Below are positions 14,601 to 20,951 of a DNA stretch of 20,951 nucleotides, in pieces. Under the pieces are notes generated by a model. That model was not told where the DNA came from, did not search any database, and was given only the letters and a program-made list of their open reading frames with translations. The stretch spans positions 1-20,951 of the IMG/VR virus record IMGVR_UViG_3300025082_000096. One strand, written 5' to 3'. Source of the DNA: a virus. Each line of letters begins with the position of its first letter. The first letter of the stretch is position 1. The translations under genes and the position numbers were made by a program.

Positions 14601-14889
14601 CAGGAATTACTTTATATATTTTAATATAAGGTTGAAGATCTCCAGCAATCGATTTGGGTACGTCTTGAAAAAAATCTTGGCCGGCGGCTCCATGGCCTCT
14701 AAGCCCGTTCAATATGGTGGTTGAATCGTGAGTATCCGGATCTGTTAAAGCCAAATGTTTATATTTTTGAGGGATTTCGCCCCCTTTCAAGTTTGCATAC
14801 CAGTCGATGTTTTCAGCTACGTAACACGCCTCTGCATACTCAGGTAATTTTGTCCGAGATTCATGTAATATGTTAGTAGTTTGTGGCAT
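11659..14889 (-). CDS. Large putative baseplate/tail structural protein, 1076 aa
   Basis: The product is unrecognised by name. Three ordered regions alternate with low-complexity ones. Residues 1-290 look globular (PVEVDTYLRCSLKLYF around 160-175). Residues ~290-420 and ~485-605 are Ala/Lys/Glu-rich and probably helical or disordered. Residues ~605-755 are globular; ~756-793 are another Lys/Ala/Ser linker. Residues ~795-960 are strand-rich, with LLIPGKHVNISFPVTWW and GVGGYCMVLKTKN, patterns that recall beta domains of baseplate hub proteins. The last ~80 residues are charged and end in PKKKKK. It follows the LysM-like baseplate gene and precedes the 451-aa gene, so a baseplate or tail-tip role is likely. 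Codons around 11925-12010 and 13080-13270 are unusually GC-rich. A weak Shine-Dalgarno (TTGGAT) precedes ATG 14889. Confidence 0.72.
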   Translation of the reverse strand: MPQTTNILHESRTKLPEYAEACYVAENIDWYANLKGGEIPQKYKHLALTDPDTHDSTTILNGLRGHGAAGQDFFQDVPKSIAGDLQPYIKIYKVIPDSTTKSKDNEILIPLKFNNLRNLDRMTSNKLGVAFRSFTFDFEGTRPVEVDTYLRCSLKLYFESPKALFKEYITRKHTYSFADLIRRSVISKKRRSPNPDKTHRLYDETVYRIRVDVGYNLPATSRLIEAYRSAGFSKPKDKASSLRAALAANKMQLYLNLLKHSITPVYDAPDGGFELSIDYVGSIETSFKSKAADILYAPTDKAAAARERELKADAIARRDKAYEGLTEEEQGKVTAFVDAKGDFGAMVRQEQVKSAKTAETKSTAAKVLDETVEYYAPGSETEKMEEKIAEGGNKPVRMKIDPKAKTEAAAAKKVIKNEFGVSGDKEMGRVRTYLDHVDFKNNNEVGQVIYKAKKLSRMYSQILDRLSEKKQLHFIQVPESDLYSWFAAKKARVKAESEEDELEEVNKEIATLKKKDPKDEKDAEQLRVLNQKKTVLEDNAKAAKTGTGAAKGAVAKPVQNGASDSPAVADSNKATDDAAADQARAASRTEAEKEQDAGPDSRIPHTEMAGAAPLAWRNIYFFYYGDLLDTVLERLYQFKGQMDLDWWSASDTEGVVKFLLGDVEFQHPQKRIAVKENLARIPITLKVWQEFWIENVIDQWRTEYLFDSFLNDSLSQLVLEALTGRCKEEGNINVNVLGYPSYLTINSIANRVIFSKPKGKAKKDNAYYYSHGAKSSPKKTKAKSDASKAKSGELIFVQGSSNSGKWYTKNKTVDNQRGVYHIELGRENSTIINFTMNRSNQPHYLEAKLESAGIDDTEHFGEPYNYDITMFGNALLIPGKHVNISFPVTWWSAEQQKGLGVGGYCMVLKTKNEVKSMEARLEWTTNMQCLWQSFGGNKKPVSNSGHGSKPIVVPSSKVFDRYAPERSFKDLPGTNTGHRIPKGMRALQHEAQLKMFCKDNPNDEQCKQPEQKIKPVGTEQTGEKIKVKDRSDTHEKNTAKVKDKVAVKKTSAPTETVEEHNARVGHIKIKPKKKKK
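11993..12004. repeat. 12-bp perfect palindrome in a GC-rich island
   Basis: CGCTCCGGAGCG is a perfect palindrome inside the 1076-aa gene, encoding part of the YAPERSF stretch. It lies within roughly 85 bases (11925-12010) far richer in G and C than the surrounding sequence. A protein-binding site or chance are both possible. Confidence 0.6.
12635..12663 (-). promoter_or_regulatory. Weak promoter-like site inside the 1076-aa gene
   Basis: Minus strand: TTGACA (12663-12658), 17 nt, TAGAGT (12640-12635; 4 of 6). It shares the spacing of the other sites but lies about 1 kb from the next gene start, so it may be fortuitous. Confidence 0.25.
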
Positions 14890-14896
14890 CTAATTT

Positions 14897-15232
14897 TTAT
14901 CCAAGATTGAAATAAGTCAATGCCGTTTCTAACGGTAGAGGAACATGTATGGTGTCGCCAAGGTTAAAGTCTGACTCCAAAGGCTTTTTGTTAAACCATG
15001 GTATGACCCACCAAAAATCTACACTACCGTAATGTTCGTCAGAAAGCTTATAAAACTTATCTCCAAGTGTCCACACATGAGAAATGATAGTAAAATCATC
15101 TAATTCCTCATGTGTTGGATATCTAATAATTGGTGTAGAAAACTGTGTTATTTGAACAACACTTCTCTTGCGAAATTGATCGATATATATGGGATTCTCA
15201 TTCAACATCAATATTCTACCATCATTTCTCAT
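14897..15232 (-). CDS. LysM-like baseplate wedge protein (T4 gp53 / tail protein X type)
   Basis: A 111-aa protein. The C-terminal half (HVWTLGDKFYKLSDEHYGSVDFWWVI, then NLGDTIHVP) has the LysM pattern: a GD-x-x-x-x-L start, HYG, an aromatic WWVI core, and a final GDTIHVP strand. T4 gp53 and P2 gpX use this fold at the baseplate or tail end, so a baseplate wedge or tail-completion role is likely. The N-terminal half has no recognised motif. ATG 15232 overlaps the preceding stop as ATGA, implying coupled translation with the 236-aa gene. Position, after tape measure and before the large structural gene, agrees. Confidence 0.75.
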   Translation of the reverse strand: MRNDGRILMLNENPIYIDQFRKRSVVQITQFSTPIIRYPTHEELDDFTIISHVWTLGDKFYKLSDEHYGSVDFWWVIPWFNKKPLESDFNLGDTIHVPLPLETALTYFNLG

Positions 15233-15939
15233 TGTGGGTCTGTTAATCCTTTTGCTGCTTTTATGGCTATTCCACTTGTTGGATCATACGCGGCTCCAAG
15301 CACAGCAGCTTGGGGTACTTCATGAAGGAAGCGACCTTCTTTATAGGGATACCCCTTGTAATTAAACTTCTTATTAATCCAAGCTGGGCTTTTTTCATGG
15401 ACAGGGTAGTAGTTAAAATTAGCTTCTATATTCTTTGGCAATGCTTGACCAGAAGCATCTAGGAAAAACCCTTCATCAAGTGTAAAATTATAATTAAAAC
15501 CATCTATGTAACCCAGCAAGCCACTTTCAGAAGCCGCAGAATAAGTGTGCACACCGGATGTTGAAGTGGAACGTACAAAGTTAACAAGTCTTAATTTAAA
15601 TATTGGGCTGCCGCCAACTTTTGGATAAAACCCGCCGGCAGAGGGCACTTGCTCTGGATATAGCATGTTAGACAAGAGAGACATTCTGCCTAAATTAAGG
15701 CTCGCTTCTTGGCCATTAACAGCTGGTATGTCCCAAGAAATATTTATCACTCTTACAGTGCTCTTATGCTTTCTAACCGGCTGCTGATTCATAACGAAAT
15801 ATTGTTCATCATAAGACGTGTTGAAGTTTTCGCTATAGTTTGTCAAAAAAGCTTTAAAAGTAACATTTTTCCCACTATTGACATGATGAATGTCAATATA
15901 TAATTTATGATGTTCTCCGAATCCATGTGTGACGTCCAT
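15229..15939 (-). CDS. Putative baseplate / tail-tube initiator protein, 236 aa
   Basis: Virion protein candidate without a named match. The N-terminal part VTFKAFLTNYSENFNTSYDEQYFV, followed by RKHKSTVRVINISWDIPA (~residues 58-75) and LLSNMLYPEQ, is a strand-rich pattern seen in conserved myovirus tail proteins encoded beside the tape measure gene. No signal peptide or enzyme motif is present. It lies 12 nt after tape measure, has AGGAA before ATG 15939, and ends in an ATGA overlap with the LysM-like gene. A tube cap, baseplate-tube junction (gp48/gp54-like) or hub role is inferred from order. Confidence 0.65.
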   Translation of the reverse strand: MDVTHGFGEHHKLYIDIHHVNSGKNVTFKAFLTNYSENFNTSYDEQYFVMNQQPVRKHKSTVRVINISWDIPAVNGQEASLNLGRMSLLSNMLYPEQVPSAGGFYPKVGGSPIFKLRLVNFVRSTSTSGVHTYSAASESGLLGYIDGFNYNFTLDEGFFLDASGQALPKNIEANFNYYPVHEKSPAWINKKFNYKGYPYKEGRFLHEVPQAAVLGAAYDPTSGIAIKAAKGLTDPQ

Positions 15940-15951
15940 TTTTAATTTTTC

Positions 15952-18198
15952 CTAACTTGCTGTTTGTCTAGATAACCCTAAGTTGAGTTTTTTACCAGTA
16001 TCATTATCACCATATATAACTCCATTTGGATAATCAAAAAGTACGCTTCCTAAGTCTCTTTCATTAAGTTTTAGTACTATTTGTATAGGCGTAGTGCTGG
16101 GCTTAGCTGCCGCGCGCGCCGGTTGGCCGCCCTGGTTGGCGAGAGCAGTTGGAGCACCTTTAGCAGCTTTGCCCATCCCCTCCATTAACCCTCTATCCAC
16201 TGTCGTTTTTGTCGCGCTTTTAACTTTGTCAGCTGAAACAACATATTCACCTTTTTGTAGCATATGAGGGCCATCTTCTTCTACGGGGCCTCCATCATGC
16301 ATAGTTTTCCACTTTTTATCAAACTGTTGCTTTGATAACTTTCCTGGTGTGGATCCAAAAGCTCCGCTTACCTTCTCTCCAGCCTCTTCAGCTGAATCTC
16401 CCCACCAGCCAAAATGTTTGGTAAGCCATGCTATACCAGCTATGATAGCTGTAATTGCTGCCACTATCGCAGTCCAACCTATCGCTGTTAATGCTATGGC
16501 AGCTGCAGTCGTTGCACCAGCGAGGGCTGTCTTTGCAGCTGCCCATGCCCATATCCAACCCTGTACAATCTTGATGCCAGTCCACATCGCTTTTAACAAC
16601 GGTAAGAAAAGACCTACCTTCATCATAAACCCAGCAATAATCATTGTCCAGAAAAATGTTACCTTGCCGCCTTCGCTCATCCCGTTAATAAATCCTGTAA
16701 TCGAAACCACGGCCGATCTTATTGATTCAATAAATGGTTTCATTTCTATGACAAGTCCCATCATAGCAAATTTAAGTTCATCAAACATTGTAGTTGCTTT
16801 ATGTGCCATCTCAGATAGATTTTTTTCTTTGTCTGCTGCTATTTGTGCTTCTTTTTGTATTTTCTTGTACTCTGATGCAGAGCTGCCAAGCAGTTTCATA
16901 GCTTCGGCCTGATCAGTGATCCCTGCAGCGTTCATAACACTCAATTGTGCATGGTGTCCCAAATTTTTAAACACTGTTCCAGACTGTTTAAGACTCTTTC
17001 GAACCTCCTCTATTCTTTCGTCCTCTTTCATCATGACCATTTCAATGCTGTTTAGGTAAGGTCCTCCTAATATACCGTTTAACCTTGCAACAGCCTCGGC
17101 AGAACTATCAAATGTATCAAACTTTTCTGCCACTCCCAATAATGTATCCATTGACGCTCCAGTGGCTCGAACTTGAGCTTGTAGATTAATGAACACCTTC
17201 TCCATCTGTGGGCCGCGTGAAGCTAGTTTTTTTGACGCCGTAACAAACTCTGAATAAAACTGGTTTAAAGGAACATCTAATTTTTCTGCTACCTTAGCAA
17301 ATTTCTTAAGTTCTGATGTACCCTTTTTTCCGAGTACTTTGGTGAAAACATCGAAGGCAGCAGCTGTTGTATTAGAACTCACCCCTGCTTGTTCAAGTTT
17401 CGCAACCGTGTCTATTATTTCGTCCCTGGCATCACCTTGAGCATTTTTAAAAGCCACTGAAGTTGATATCAAGGCTTGCGATGCCTTATAAGCTGTCTCC
17501 ATATCAAGCCCTTGCTGTCTTAAAGCTTCACTAGCGCCCAACACTGAACTTGCCATTTCATCACTAGCCTGTGTTGCTTTGTGGAACCCGGCAACAAACT
17601 TGTCTTGCATGCCAATGATCTCTTCGGCTTTAGCAAGCATCATTGCTGCCATTCGATCCCCAATTTGTGCAAAAGCATTCCCTACTATCTCTCCTGTAGA
17701 CTTGCCTTCCTCTTTCAGTTTCGCAAATGTTGCTTGAAGATTCTTCATCTTGGCGCCAATATTTAAAAGTCCGCCTGTCCACGTGGCACTAAGTTTCGCT
17801 CCAAAGCCAACAAGCGCCATAACTTTATTGCCCCATGAATCAAACTCACCAGAAAGTTCTTTAGTTGCTTCTATTTCTTTCTCAATCGCTTTAATACGCC
17901 CTAATCTAGCTTTAAGTTCTTCTTTTTCAGCCTCTGTCGTTTGCTGAAGTGCCCGTAGTTCATCCTCGCTCAGAGCTAGCAATTCTCGGCGCACTTCTAG
18001 TTCTTTCATTTTTGCGAGGTAGGCCTGTTCGTCAATTTCTCCAAGTGCTAATTTCTGACTGTACTCTACTTCGAGTGCGGCGGTTCTATCTTTGACTGCC
18101 TTTCGATTATTTATTATCGCAGCTGTTATAGCCTCTTCAGCTTTAAGCGCAGCAAGTTGTTTTTCTAGTTTTTGTTGTCCAGTTTCTTCTTCAGCCAT
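15952..18198 (-). CDS. Tail tape measure protein
   Basis: Sets tail length and is likely ejected through the tube to help DNA cross the host envelope. The protein is 748 aa. Residues 1-~110 are highly charged coiled coil (Lys/Glu/Ala/Leu). A long helical body follows, with KLSATWTGGLLNIGAKMKNL and phage-tape-type TAAAFDVFTKVLG segments. A strongly hydrophobic block lies at ~509-597 (FFWTMIIAGFMMKVGLFLPL through IAAITAIIAGIAWL-like stretches), the usual membrane-active part. The tail DGGPVEEDGPHMLQKGEYVV is typical of tape measure C-termini. At about 0.15 nm per residue it predicts a tail of roughly 110 nm, close to T4. AGGGG precedes ATG 18198. It is the largest gene after the overlapping chaperone-type pair, as expected. 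Confidence 0.93.
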   Translation of the reverse strand: MAEEETGQQKLEKQLAALKAEEAITAAIINNRKAVKDRTAALEVEYSQKLALGEIDEQAYLAKMKELEVRRELLALSEDELRALQQTTEAEKEELKARLGRIKAIEKEIEATKELSGEFDSWGNKVMALVGFGAKLSATWTGGLLNIGAKMKNLQATFAKLKEEGKSTGEIVGNAFAQIGDRMAAMMLAKAEEIIGMQDKFVAGFHKATQASDEMASSVLGASEALRQQGLDMETAYKASQALISTSVAFKNAQGDARDEIIDTVAKLEQAGVSSNTTAAAFDVFTKVLGKKGTSELKKFAKVAEKLDVPLNQFYSEFVTASKKLASRGPQMEKVFINLQAQVRATGASMDTLLGVAEKFDTFDSSAEAVARLNGILGGPYLNSIEMVMMKEDERIEEVRKSLKQSGTVFKNLGHHAQLSVMNAAGITDQAEAMKLLGSSASEYKKIQKEAQIAADKEKNLSEMAHKATTMFDELKFAMMGLVIEMKPFIESIRSAVVSITGFINGMSEGGKVTFFWTMIIAGFMMKVGLFLPLLKAMWTGIKIVQGWIWAWAAAKTALAGATTAAAIALTAIGWTAIVAAITAIIAGIAWLTKHFGWWGDSAEEAGEKVSGAFGSTPGKLSKQQFDKKWKTMHDGGPVEEDGPHMLQKGEYVVSADKVKSATKTTVDRGLMEGMGKAAKGAPTALANQGGQPARAAAKPSTTPIQIVLKLNERDLGSVLFDYPNGVIYGDNDTGKKLNLGLSRQTAS

Positions 18199-18210
18199 TT
18201 AAATTATCCC

Positions 18211-18537
18211 CTATTTAAATGGCCACTTCAAGCCAGTTGAAACCTCAAATGTTCTCACTGCTTTATCTAAAGCATGTTTTGAGGTAAAAGTTTCAGTACT
18301 GTTTAAGCCATTTGTCATATATGAATCCATATATTTTTTTTCTGAAGTTAGCGCGGCCATAAAAGCCTTAATTTGTGGAGGCTCGCCTCGTACTCTTAAA
18401 GCATTACCAAAAATTCCTGGTGCAAACATTCTCTCAAGAGACATCTTTATGAGCGCACCGTATTGAGTCAGCATGCTCTCATTTAATTGACCATTCTTTG
18501 CAACAGTTAAATCTAATATTTTATCTTCAAAATTCAT
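18211..18537 (-). CDS. 108-aa hypothetical tail-module protein
   Basis: Not recognised. It is soluble and mostly helical by pattern, with no signal peptide, membrane segment or cysteine. The stretch MFAPGIFGNALRVRGEPPQIKAFMAAL (starting near residue 37) looks like a conserved core, and the C-terminus reads FEVSTGLKWPFK. It lies between the chaperone-type pair and tape measure, 12 nt before the latter, with GAGG about 9 nt before ATG 18537. A small role in tail assembly is likely from position alone. Confidence 0.7.
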   Translation of the reverse strand: MNFEDKILDLTVAKNGQLNESMLTQYGALIKMSLERMFAPGIFGNALRVRGEPPQIKAFMAALTSEKKYMDSYMTNGLNSTETFTSKHALDKAVRTFEVSTGLKWPFK

Positions 18538-18578
18538 TAACGCATTCCTCGACTAACAAATATAAATAGTTCTTTAAA

Positions 18579-18598
18579 ACTAAATTATTACTAAATTA
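18579..18598 (-). repeat. Short direct repeat in the AT-rich gap before the 108-aa gene
   Basis: The 9-mer TAATTTAGT (minus strand) occurs twice with an 11-bp period (plus-strand ACTAAATTA at 18579-18587 and 18590-18598). The second copy overlaps the stop codon of the 69-aa frame. The spacing is about one helical turn. It is too short to assign a role. Confidence 0.4.
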
Positions 18599-18805
18599 AC
18601 GCTTCTGAGAATTTTCCGATTGGGCGCGTTCACTTTCGATTTGTTTCAAGAGCCTTTTTGCGAACCAATTTCGCACTTTAACAGGCAAACTGTACGCTTC
18701 GGTAAAGCTCCATCCTCCATGATACTTCATAAAGAAGAACATTTCATACACCTGTTCTATGTATTCTTCACTTAGGCCAAAAAAACGCGGTAGTAAAAGG
18801 AACAT
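18596..18805 (-). CDS. 69-aa overlapping frame, probable frameshift extension of the gp26-like gene
   Basis: The frame overlaps the gp26-like gene by 38 nt, in the +1 (equivalently -2) frame. ATG 18805 has no Shine-Dalgarno, which argues against independent initiation. After the overlap it reads GLSEEYIEQVYEMFFFMKYHGGWSFTEAYSLPVKVRNWFAKRLL, amphipathic and aromatic, then a charged tail. In myovirus order it sits exactly where the T part of a G/GT-type tail chaperone is found, just before tape measure. A frameshift at the seven-T run would give a fusion of about 342 residues. It could instead be translated alone by coupling. It is conserved-looking and clearly not a random shadow, since it extends 170 nt beyond the upstream stop. 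Confidence 0.7.
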   Translation of the reverse strand: MFLLLPRFFGLSEEYIEQVYEMFFFMKYHGGWSFTEAYSLPVKVRNWFAKRLLKQIESERAQSENSQKR

Positions 18806-19625
18806 CTATTGTAGAAGATGCACTGCATTCTTGACATTCAAAGTCGCACTCCATTTGAATATTTGGTGCTATTTCCGTATAAACTTTTCTTAAATACCTA
18901 GAATCGTATGCCGGCATATTGTTCACAAATGAACTAATGACATCCTTTTTTCCTTCGCCGTTAACTGAAACAACAAATAATTTAATCTGATCCGTTGAAA
19001 GAGATTCTGGTAAATTATGTTTCTTTCTGTTTTCGCTTGAAAGCAAATACCCTTTTTCGTCTCTTCCAGTTAATAACTTGACCTCAACATTTACTTTAGA
19101 GCGTGGAAGGTGAATAATGAATGTGTTGTTCTGTGTTTTTTCAATATTAAGATCTTCCAGCAAACGTTCATCAAACTTGTTTGTTTTCAAGTTAGATAAA
19201 TCAATCACATGCGAATTTGTACTCGAACAATTCGGACAAGTCAACGACACTTCATAGTCTTCTCCGTATCCAGTTATTCTGGCAGCTACTACTAATGCAT
19301 TTTTATCACCAACATACAAATCATCTATTTTAATTGATTTATCAATTATTATATTCTCAAGCAAGCGATCAATGGCAATTCCTTTCTTCAATAGAGTCTG
19401 AGAAGTTAAGATATCCTCATCTTTCGCTGTCATATATCGAATTTCAATTGAGTCTTGGTTATGTAAAGGGTGACCATCAGGATAGAACAGTCCGCCACTT
19501 GGCAAGTCAACAAAGTCAGTTGGGGTTGTAAAAGAAAAATCACCTGACTTGTTTGATTGTTCTACAGGGGCATCCGCATCGGGATTTGAAACACCTAAAC
19601 GCGTTTCATTATTTCTAGCTGACAT
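18768..19625 (-). CDS. T4 gp26-like baseplate/tail-assembly protein with zinc ribbon
   Basis: A 285-aa member of the T4 gp26-type family. Core features: a start of the family pattern at FVDLPSGGLFYP (38-49), IRYMTAKDEDILTSQTLLKKG (62-82) and DRLLENII (86-93). These are followed by Cys130-PN-Cys133 and, far downstream, Cys264-QE-Cys267, which together make a plausible four-cysteine zinc ribbon. The ~35-residue N-terminal leader is polar and probably disordered. T4 gp26 is needed for hub assembly. Here the gene sits between tail tube and tape measure with an overlapping short frame at its 3' end, which points to a tail-assembly chaperone role. GAGGT lies just upstream of ATG 19625. Confidence 0.82.
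   Translation of the reverse strand: MSARNNETRLGVSNPDADAPVEQSNKSGDFSFTTPTDFVDLPSGGLFYPDGHPLHNQDSIEIRYMTAKDEDILTSQTLLKKGIAIDRLLENIIIDKSIKIDDLYVGDKNALVVAARITGYGEDYEVSLTCPNCSSTNSHVIDLSNLKTNKFDERLLEDLNIEKTQNNTFIIHLPRSKVNVEVKLLTGRDEKGYLLSSENRKKHNLPESLSTDQIKLFVVSVNGEGKKDVISSFVNNMPAYDSRYLRKVYTEIAPNIQMECDFECQECSASSTIDVPFTTAFFWPK
18779..18785 (-). other. Candidate programmed frameshift site (seven-T run)
   Basis: Within the 38-nt overlap, the minus strand reads GCG TTT TTT TGG in the gp26-like frame. A +1 or -2 slip of the Phe tRNA on the homopolymer re-pairs perfectly and enters the 69-aa frame. The run lies five codons before the zero-frame stop, a typical setting for tail-chaperone frameshifts. 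Confidence 0.5.
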
Positions 19626-19639
19626 TTATACCTCTTCTT

Positions 19640-20152
19640 TTAGTGTATTGTAGCATAATCATATTGTAATGTTAAGGTAATTTCTACCATCTCATCACTA
19701 GTATAATCTAAATCTCCAAACTTAACAGATTGGATCCATGGGTTCCAAAGTTTAAAAACTTCAATCACTTTGTTACCGGCGCCAAGCTGTTCTAATCTCA
19801 CTTGTCCATTCAAAACGCCGGTGGCGCCCTTCTTTGACAATGTGTATGCAGCGTCATTAGTAGTGTTGTCGGGAGTTCGATATCCACCGCGAGTTAAAGA
19901 CTTATATAACTCATGACCTACAAACGGATCAACTGGGTCAACCAAAGTTATATCGACAGGATCCCATGTAACAATTCCAGGATAATAGAACTTATGTCCA
20001 AAGTACATATGTTCTGCTGCGTTAACTGTAAACGAAGGCTTCGCTGCTGTCTTTATAACATAAACAGGAATGTCTGTTTGTCCTAAGTACAAGAGCCATC
20101 TATGTTTTCTTTTTGGTTCTAAACCTTTATCTGCCCAAAATTTCTCTGCCAT
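19640..20152 (-). CDS. Tail tube protein, T4 gp19 family
   Basis: Builds the inner tube of the contractile tail through which DNA passes. At 170 aa it matches gp19 (about 163). The N-terminal FWADKGLEPKRKHRWLLYLG (5-24) is the gp19-type start. Strand-forming segments follow (VYVIKTAAKPSFTV, WDPVDITLVDP), with the C-terminal WNPWIQSVKFGDLDYTSDEMVEITLTLQYDYA typical of the tube fold. It lies directly after sheath, in the usual order. The ribosome site GGGAG is about 12 nt before ATG 20152. The 57-nt gap before it is very AT-rich. Confidence 0.9.
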   Translation of the reverse strand: MAEKFWADKGLEPKRKHRWLLYLGQTDIPVYVIKTAAKPSFTVNAAEHMYFGHKFYYPGIVTWDPVDITLVDPVDPFVGHELYKSLTRGGYRTPDNTTNDAAYTLSKKGATGVLNGQVRLEQLGAGNKVIEVFKLWNPWIQSVKFGDLDYTSDEMVEITLTLQYDYATIH

Positions 20153-20209
20153 TTTCTTATTATTCTCCCTCTATAATATAAGTAGTAAAATGTTTAAAAA
20201 ATAATTTTT

Positions 20210-20951
20210 TTAATCATCAAATGCAGCTCCAGTATCCGTAATAATGAAGTCAAGAGCGATGAATTCAATAGCTCTTGCAGGCTTCAAAAACACCTTAGCA
20301 TATAGAATATTTCTATCAATCATCTCTGGCGTTGTTGTAGTTTCATCGAGCACCACTTTAAAGTCAGTAAGACCGAATCCAGCTTTAATATCATTAAGGA
20401 AAGTTTCAACTTGAGTACTAAATTTATTCCAAGTTGCGCGTACATTTTGCTCGAACAATGTCGTTGCTGCAATTCGAGAAACTTGTTTCTTTGTATGAAT
20501 TAGCAGTCTACGAACATTAATTCTATCCAAAGCTGATGGAGTGACTTGAAGTGTTTTCTGTCCAAATATCACGATCCCTTCAGCTGGGAATGAGGCAATT
20601 GGATTAACGTTTGCAGAATAAAGCCTGTCTCTGTCTTGAGAAGTAAGATGTTGTCGAACTCCTATAACATTGAGACCAGATGCACCCATAGACAATCCGC
20701 CTCTTGTGAAGCCGGCGGGAGCAAACCAAAGTGCTCTTTCTGCTTCACTGAAAGACATTACTCCGAGAGCAACAACAGAAGGAGGCATCCAAAGAATAGC
20801 GTCTGAAAGAGAATCTCTAACTTGTACCCATGGATAATAAGCGCATCCATAACTGGTGTTCAAATTTCTATTTTTCATCTCTGTTACAGCTTGATCCACA
20901 TCTCCTCTGCGTGCAGTTTCTGAGTCTGTGCCTTCTGAATCGGCAATGTGA
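20210..20951 (-). CDS. Contractile tail sheath protein, C-terminal part (5' end cut by window)
   Basis: Forms the contractile sheath around the tail tube. The frame is open to the window edge, so about 246 C-terminal residues are visible. The GTG at 20899 is internal, because the upstream codons read through without a stop and look sheath-like (DSETARRGDVDQAV). Diagnostic segments are SYGCAYYPWVQVRD, PAGFTRGGL, NPIASFPAEGIVIFGQKTL, LDRINVRRLLIHTKKQVSRIA and LFEQNVRATWNKF. These form the conserved C-terminal sheath domain that contacts the tube and carries the inter-subunit arm. Tail tube follows at once, as in most myoviruses. Confidence 0.93.
   Translation of the reverse strand, partial: HIADSEGTDSETARRGDVDQAVTEMKNRNLNTSYGCAYYPWVQVRDSLSDAILWMPPSVVALGVMSFSEAERALWFAPAGFTRGGLSMGASGLNVIGVRQHLTSQDRDRLYSANVNPIASFPAEGIVIFGQKTLQVTPSALDRINVRRLLIHTKKQVSRIAATTLFEQNVRATWNKFSTQVETFLNDIKAGFGLTDFKVVLDETTTTPEMIDRNILYAKVFLKPARAIEFIALDFIITDTGAAFDD

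Noticed and set aside
15818-15896. Two TTGACA hexamers in the 236-aa gene
   Set aside because: Neither has a TANNNT box at 16-18 nt.
16349-16912. 187-aa plus-strand open frame antisense to tape measure
   Set aside because: It mirrors the Ala/Gly-rich hydrophobic segment of the tape measure gene, has no ribosome site, and its composition is that of a reverse-complement shadow.
18561-18568. TATAAATA, identical to the T4 late promoter core
   Set aside because: It is on the plus strand, pointing away from every gene in the window; no matching minus-strand site was found upstream of the tail genes.
20193-20214. A/T-only inverted repeat after the sheath stop codon, considered as a terminator
   Set aside because: The stem is entirely A-T and of low stability, with the symmetry expected in such AT-rich sequence; no U-run after a GC stem.
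20210-20899. GTG 20899 as the start of a complete 229-aa protein
   Set aside because: The frame stays open to the window edge with sheath-like residues upstream, so this is an internal codon of a truncated sheath gene.
1-20951. CRISPR arrays, insertion sequences, integrase or attachment sites
   Set aside because: No spaced direct repeats, transposase or integrase motifs, or tRNA-end duplications were seen by eye.

Overview
This window is a stretch of a low-GC, tailed double-stranded DNA phage (or prophage) genome with a contractile, myovirus-type tail. The evidence is a tail sheath C-terminus, a T4 gp19-type tail tube, a T4 gp26-type protein, a tape measure protein and a LysM/gp53-like baseplate protein. 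These are followed directly by DNA replication, recombination and nucleotide genes. All 20 protein genes and the single tRNA lie on the minus strand, so the genome reads from high to low coordinates. Outer-membrane-type lipoprotein features and mostly Shine-Dalgarno-led genes fit a Gram-negative host, and the gene mix (family A polymerase, B12-dependent ribonucleotide reductase, RecA) resembles aquatic myoviruses. Host and taxonomy cannot be fixed from sequence alone.

Structural half (20951 down to 10288): sheath (5' truncated), tail tube, gp26-like zinc protein overlapped by a 69-aa reading frame, a 108-aa protein, tape measure, a 236-aa baseplate/tube-initiator candidate, the LysM-like protein, then 1076-aa and 451-aa proteins that are probably virion components. 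Sheath, tube, overlapping pair, tape measure is the classic myovirus order. It places the gp26-like/69-aa pair where other phages carry tail-assembly chaperones expressed by frameshifting.

Replication half (10271 down to 1): short PolA-type polymerase without an exonuclease domain; a divergent tubulin/FtsZ-superfamily protein; gp32-like ssDNA-binding protein; SlyD/FKBP-type prolyl isomerase with a perfect lysine-rich repeat; RecA/UvsX; small lipoprotein; CMP/dCMP-type deaminase; unknown 98-aa protein; RNase H/FEN 5' nuclease; 57-aa protein; tRNA-Ile(UAU); DnaB-type helicase; and the start of class II ribonucleotide reductase nrdJ. Together these give helicase, polymerase, SSB, primer-removal and recombination functions plus dNTP supply.

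Genes are tightly packed, with several stop/start overlaps, some using GTG or TTG starts. Five sites with perfect TTGACA, exactly 17 nt and a TANNNT box occur in the replication half or just upstream of it, and a sixth lies inside the 1076-aa gene. No convincing promoter was found in the tail genes. No stretch above 300 bases lacks a gene, and no CRISPR array, insertion sequence or attachment site was seen. The most notable items are the tubulin-like gene with an altered catalytic loop, the promoter family, the ssb leader hairpin, the probable chaperone frameshift and the repeat-tailed SlyD-like protein.
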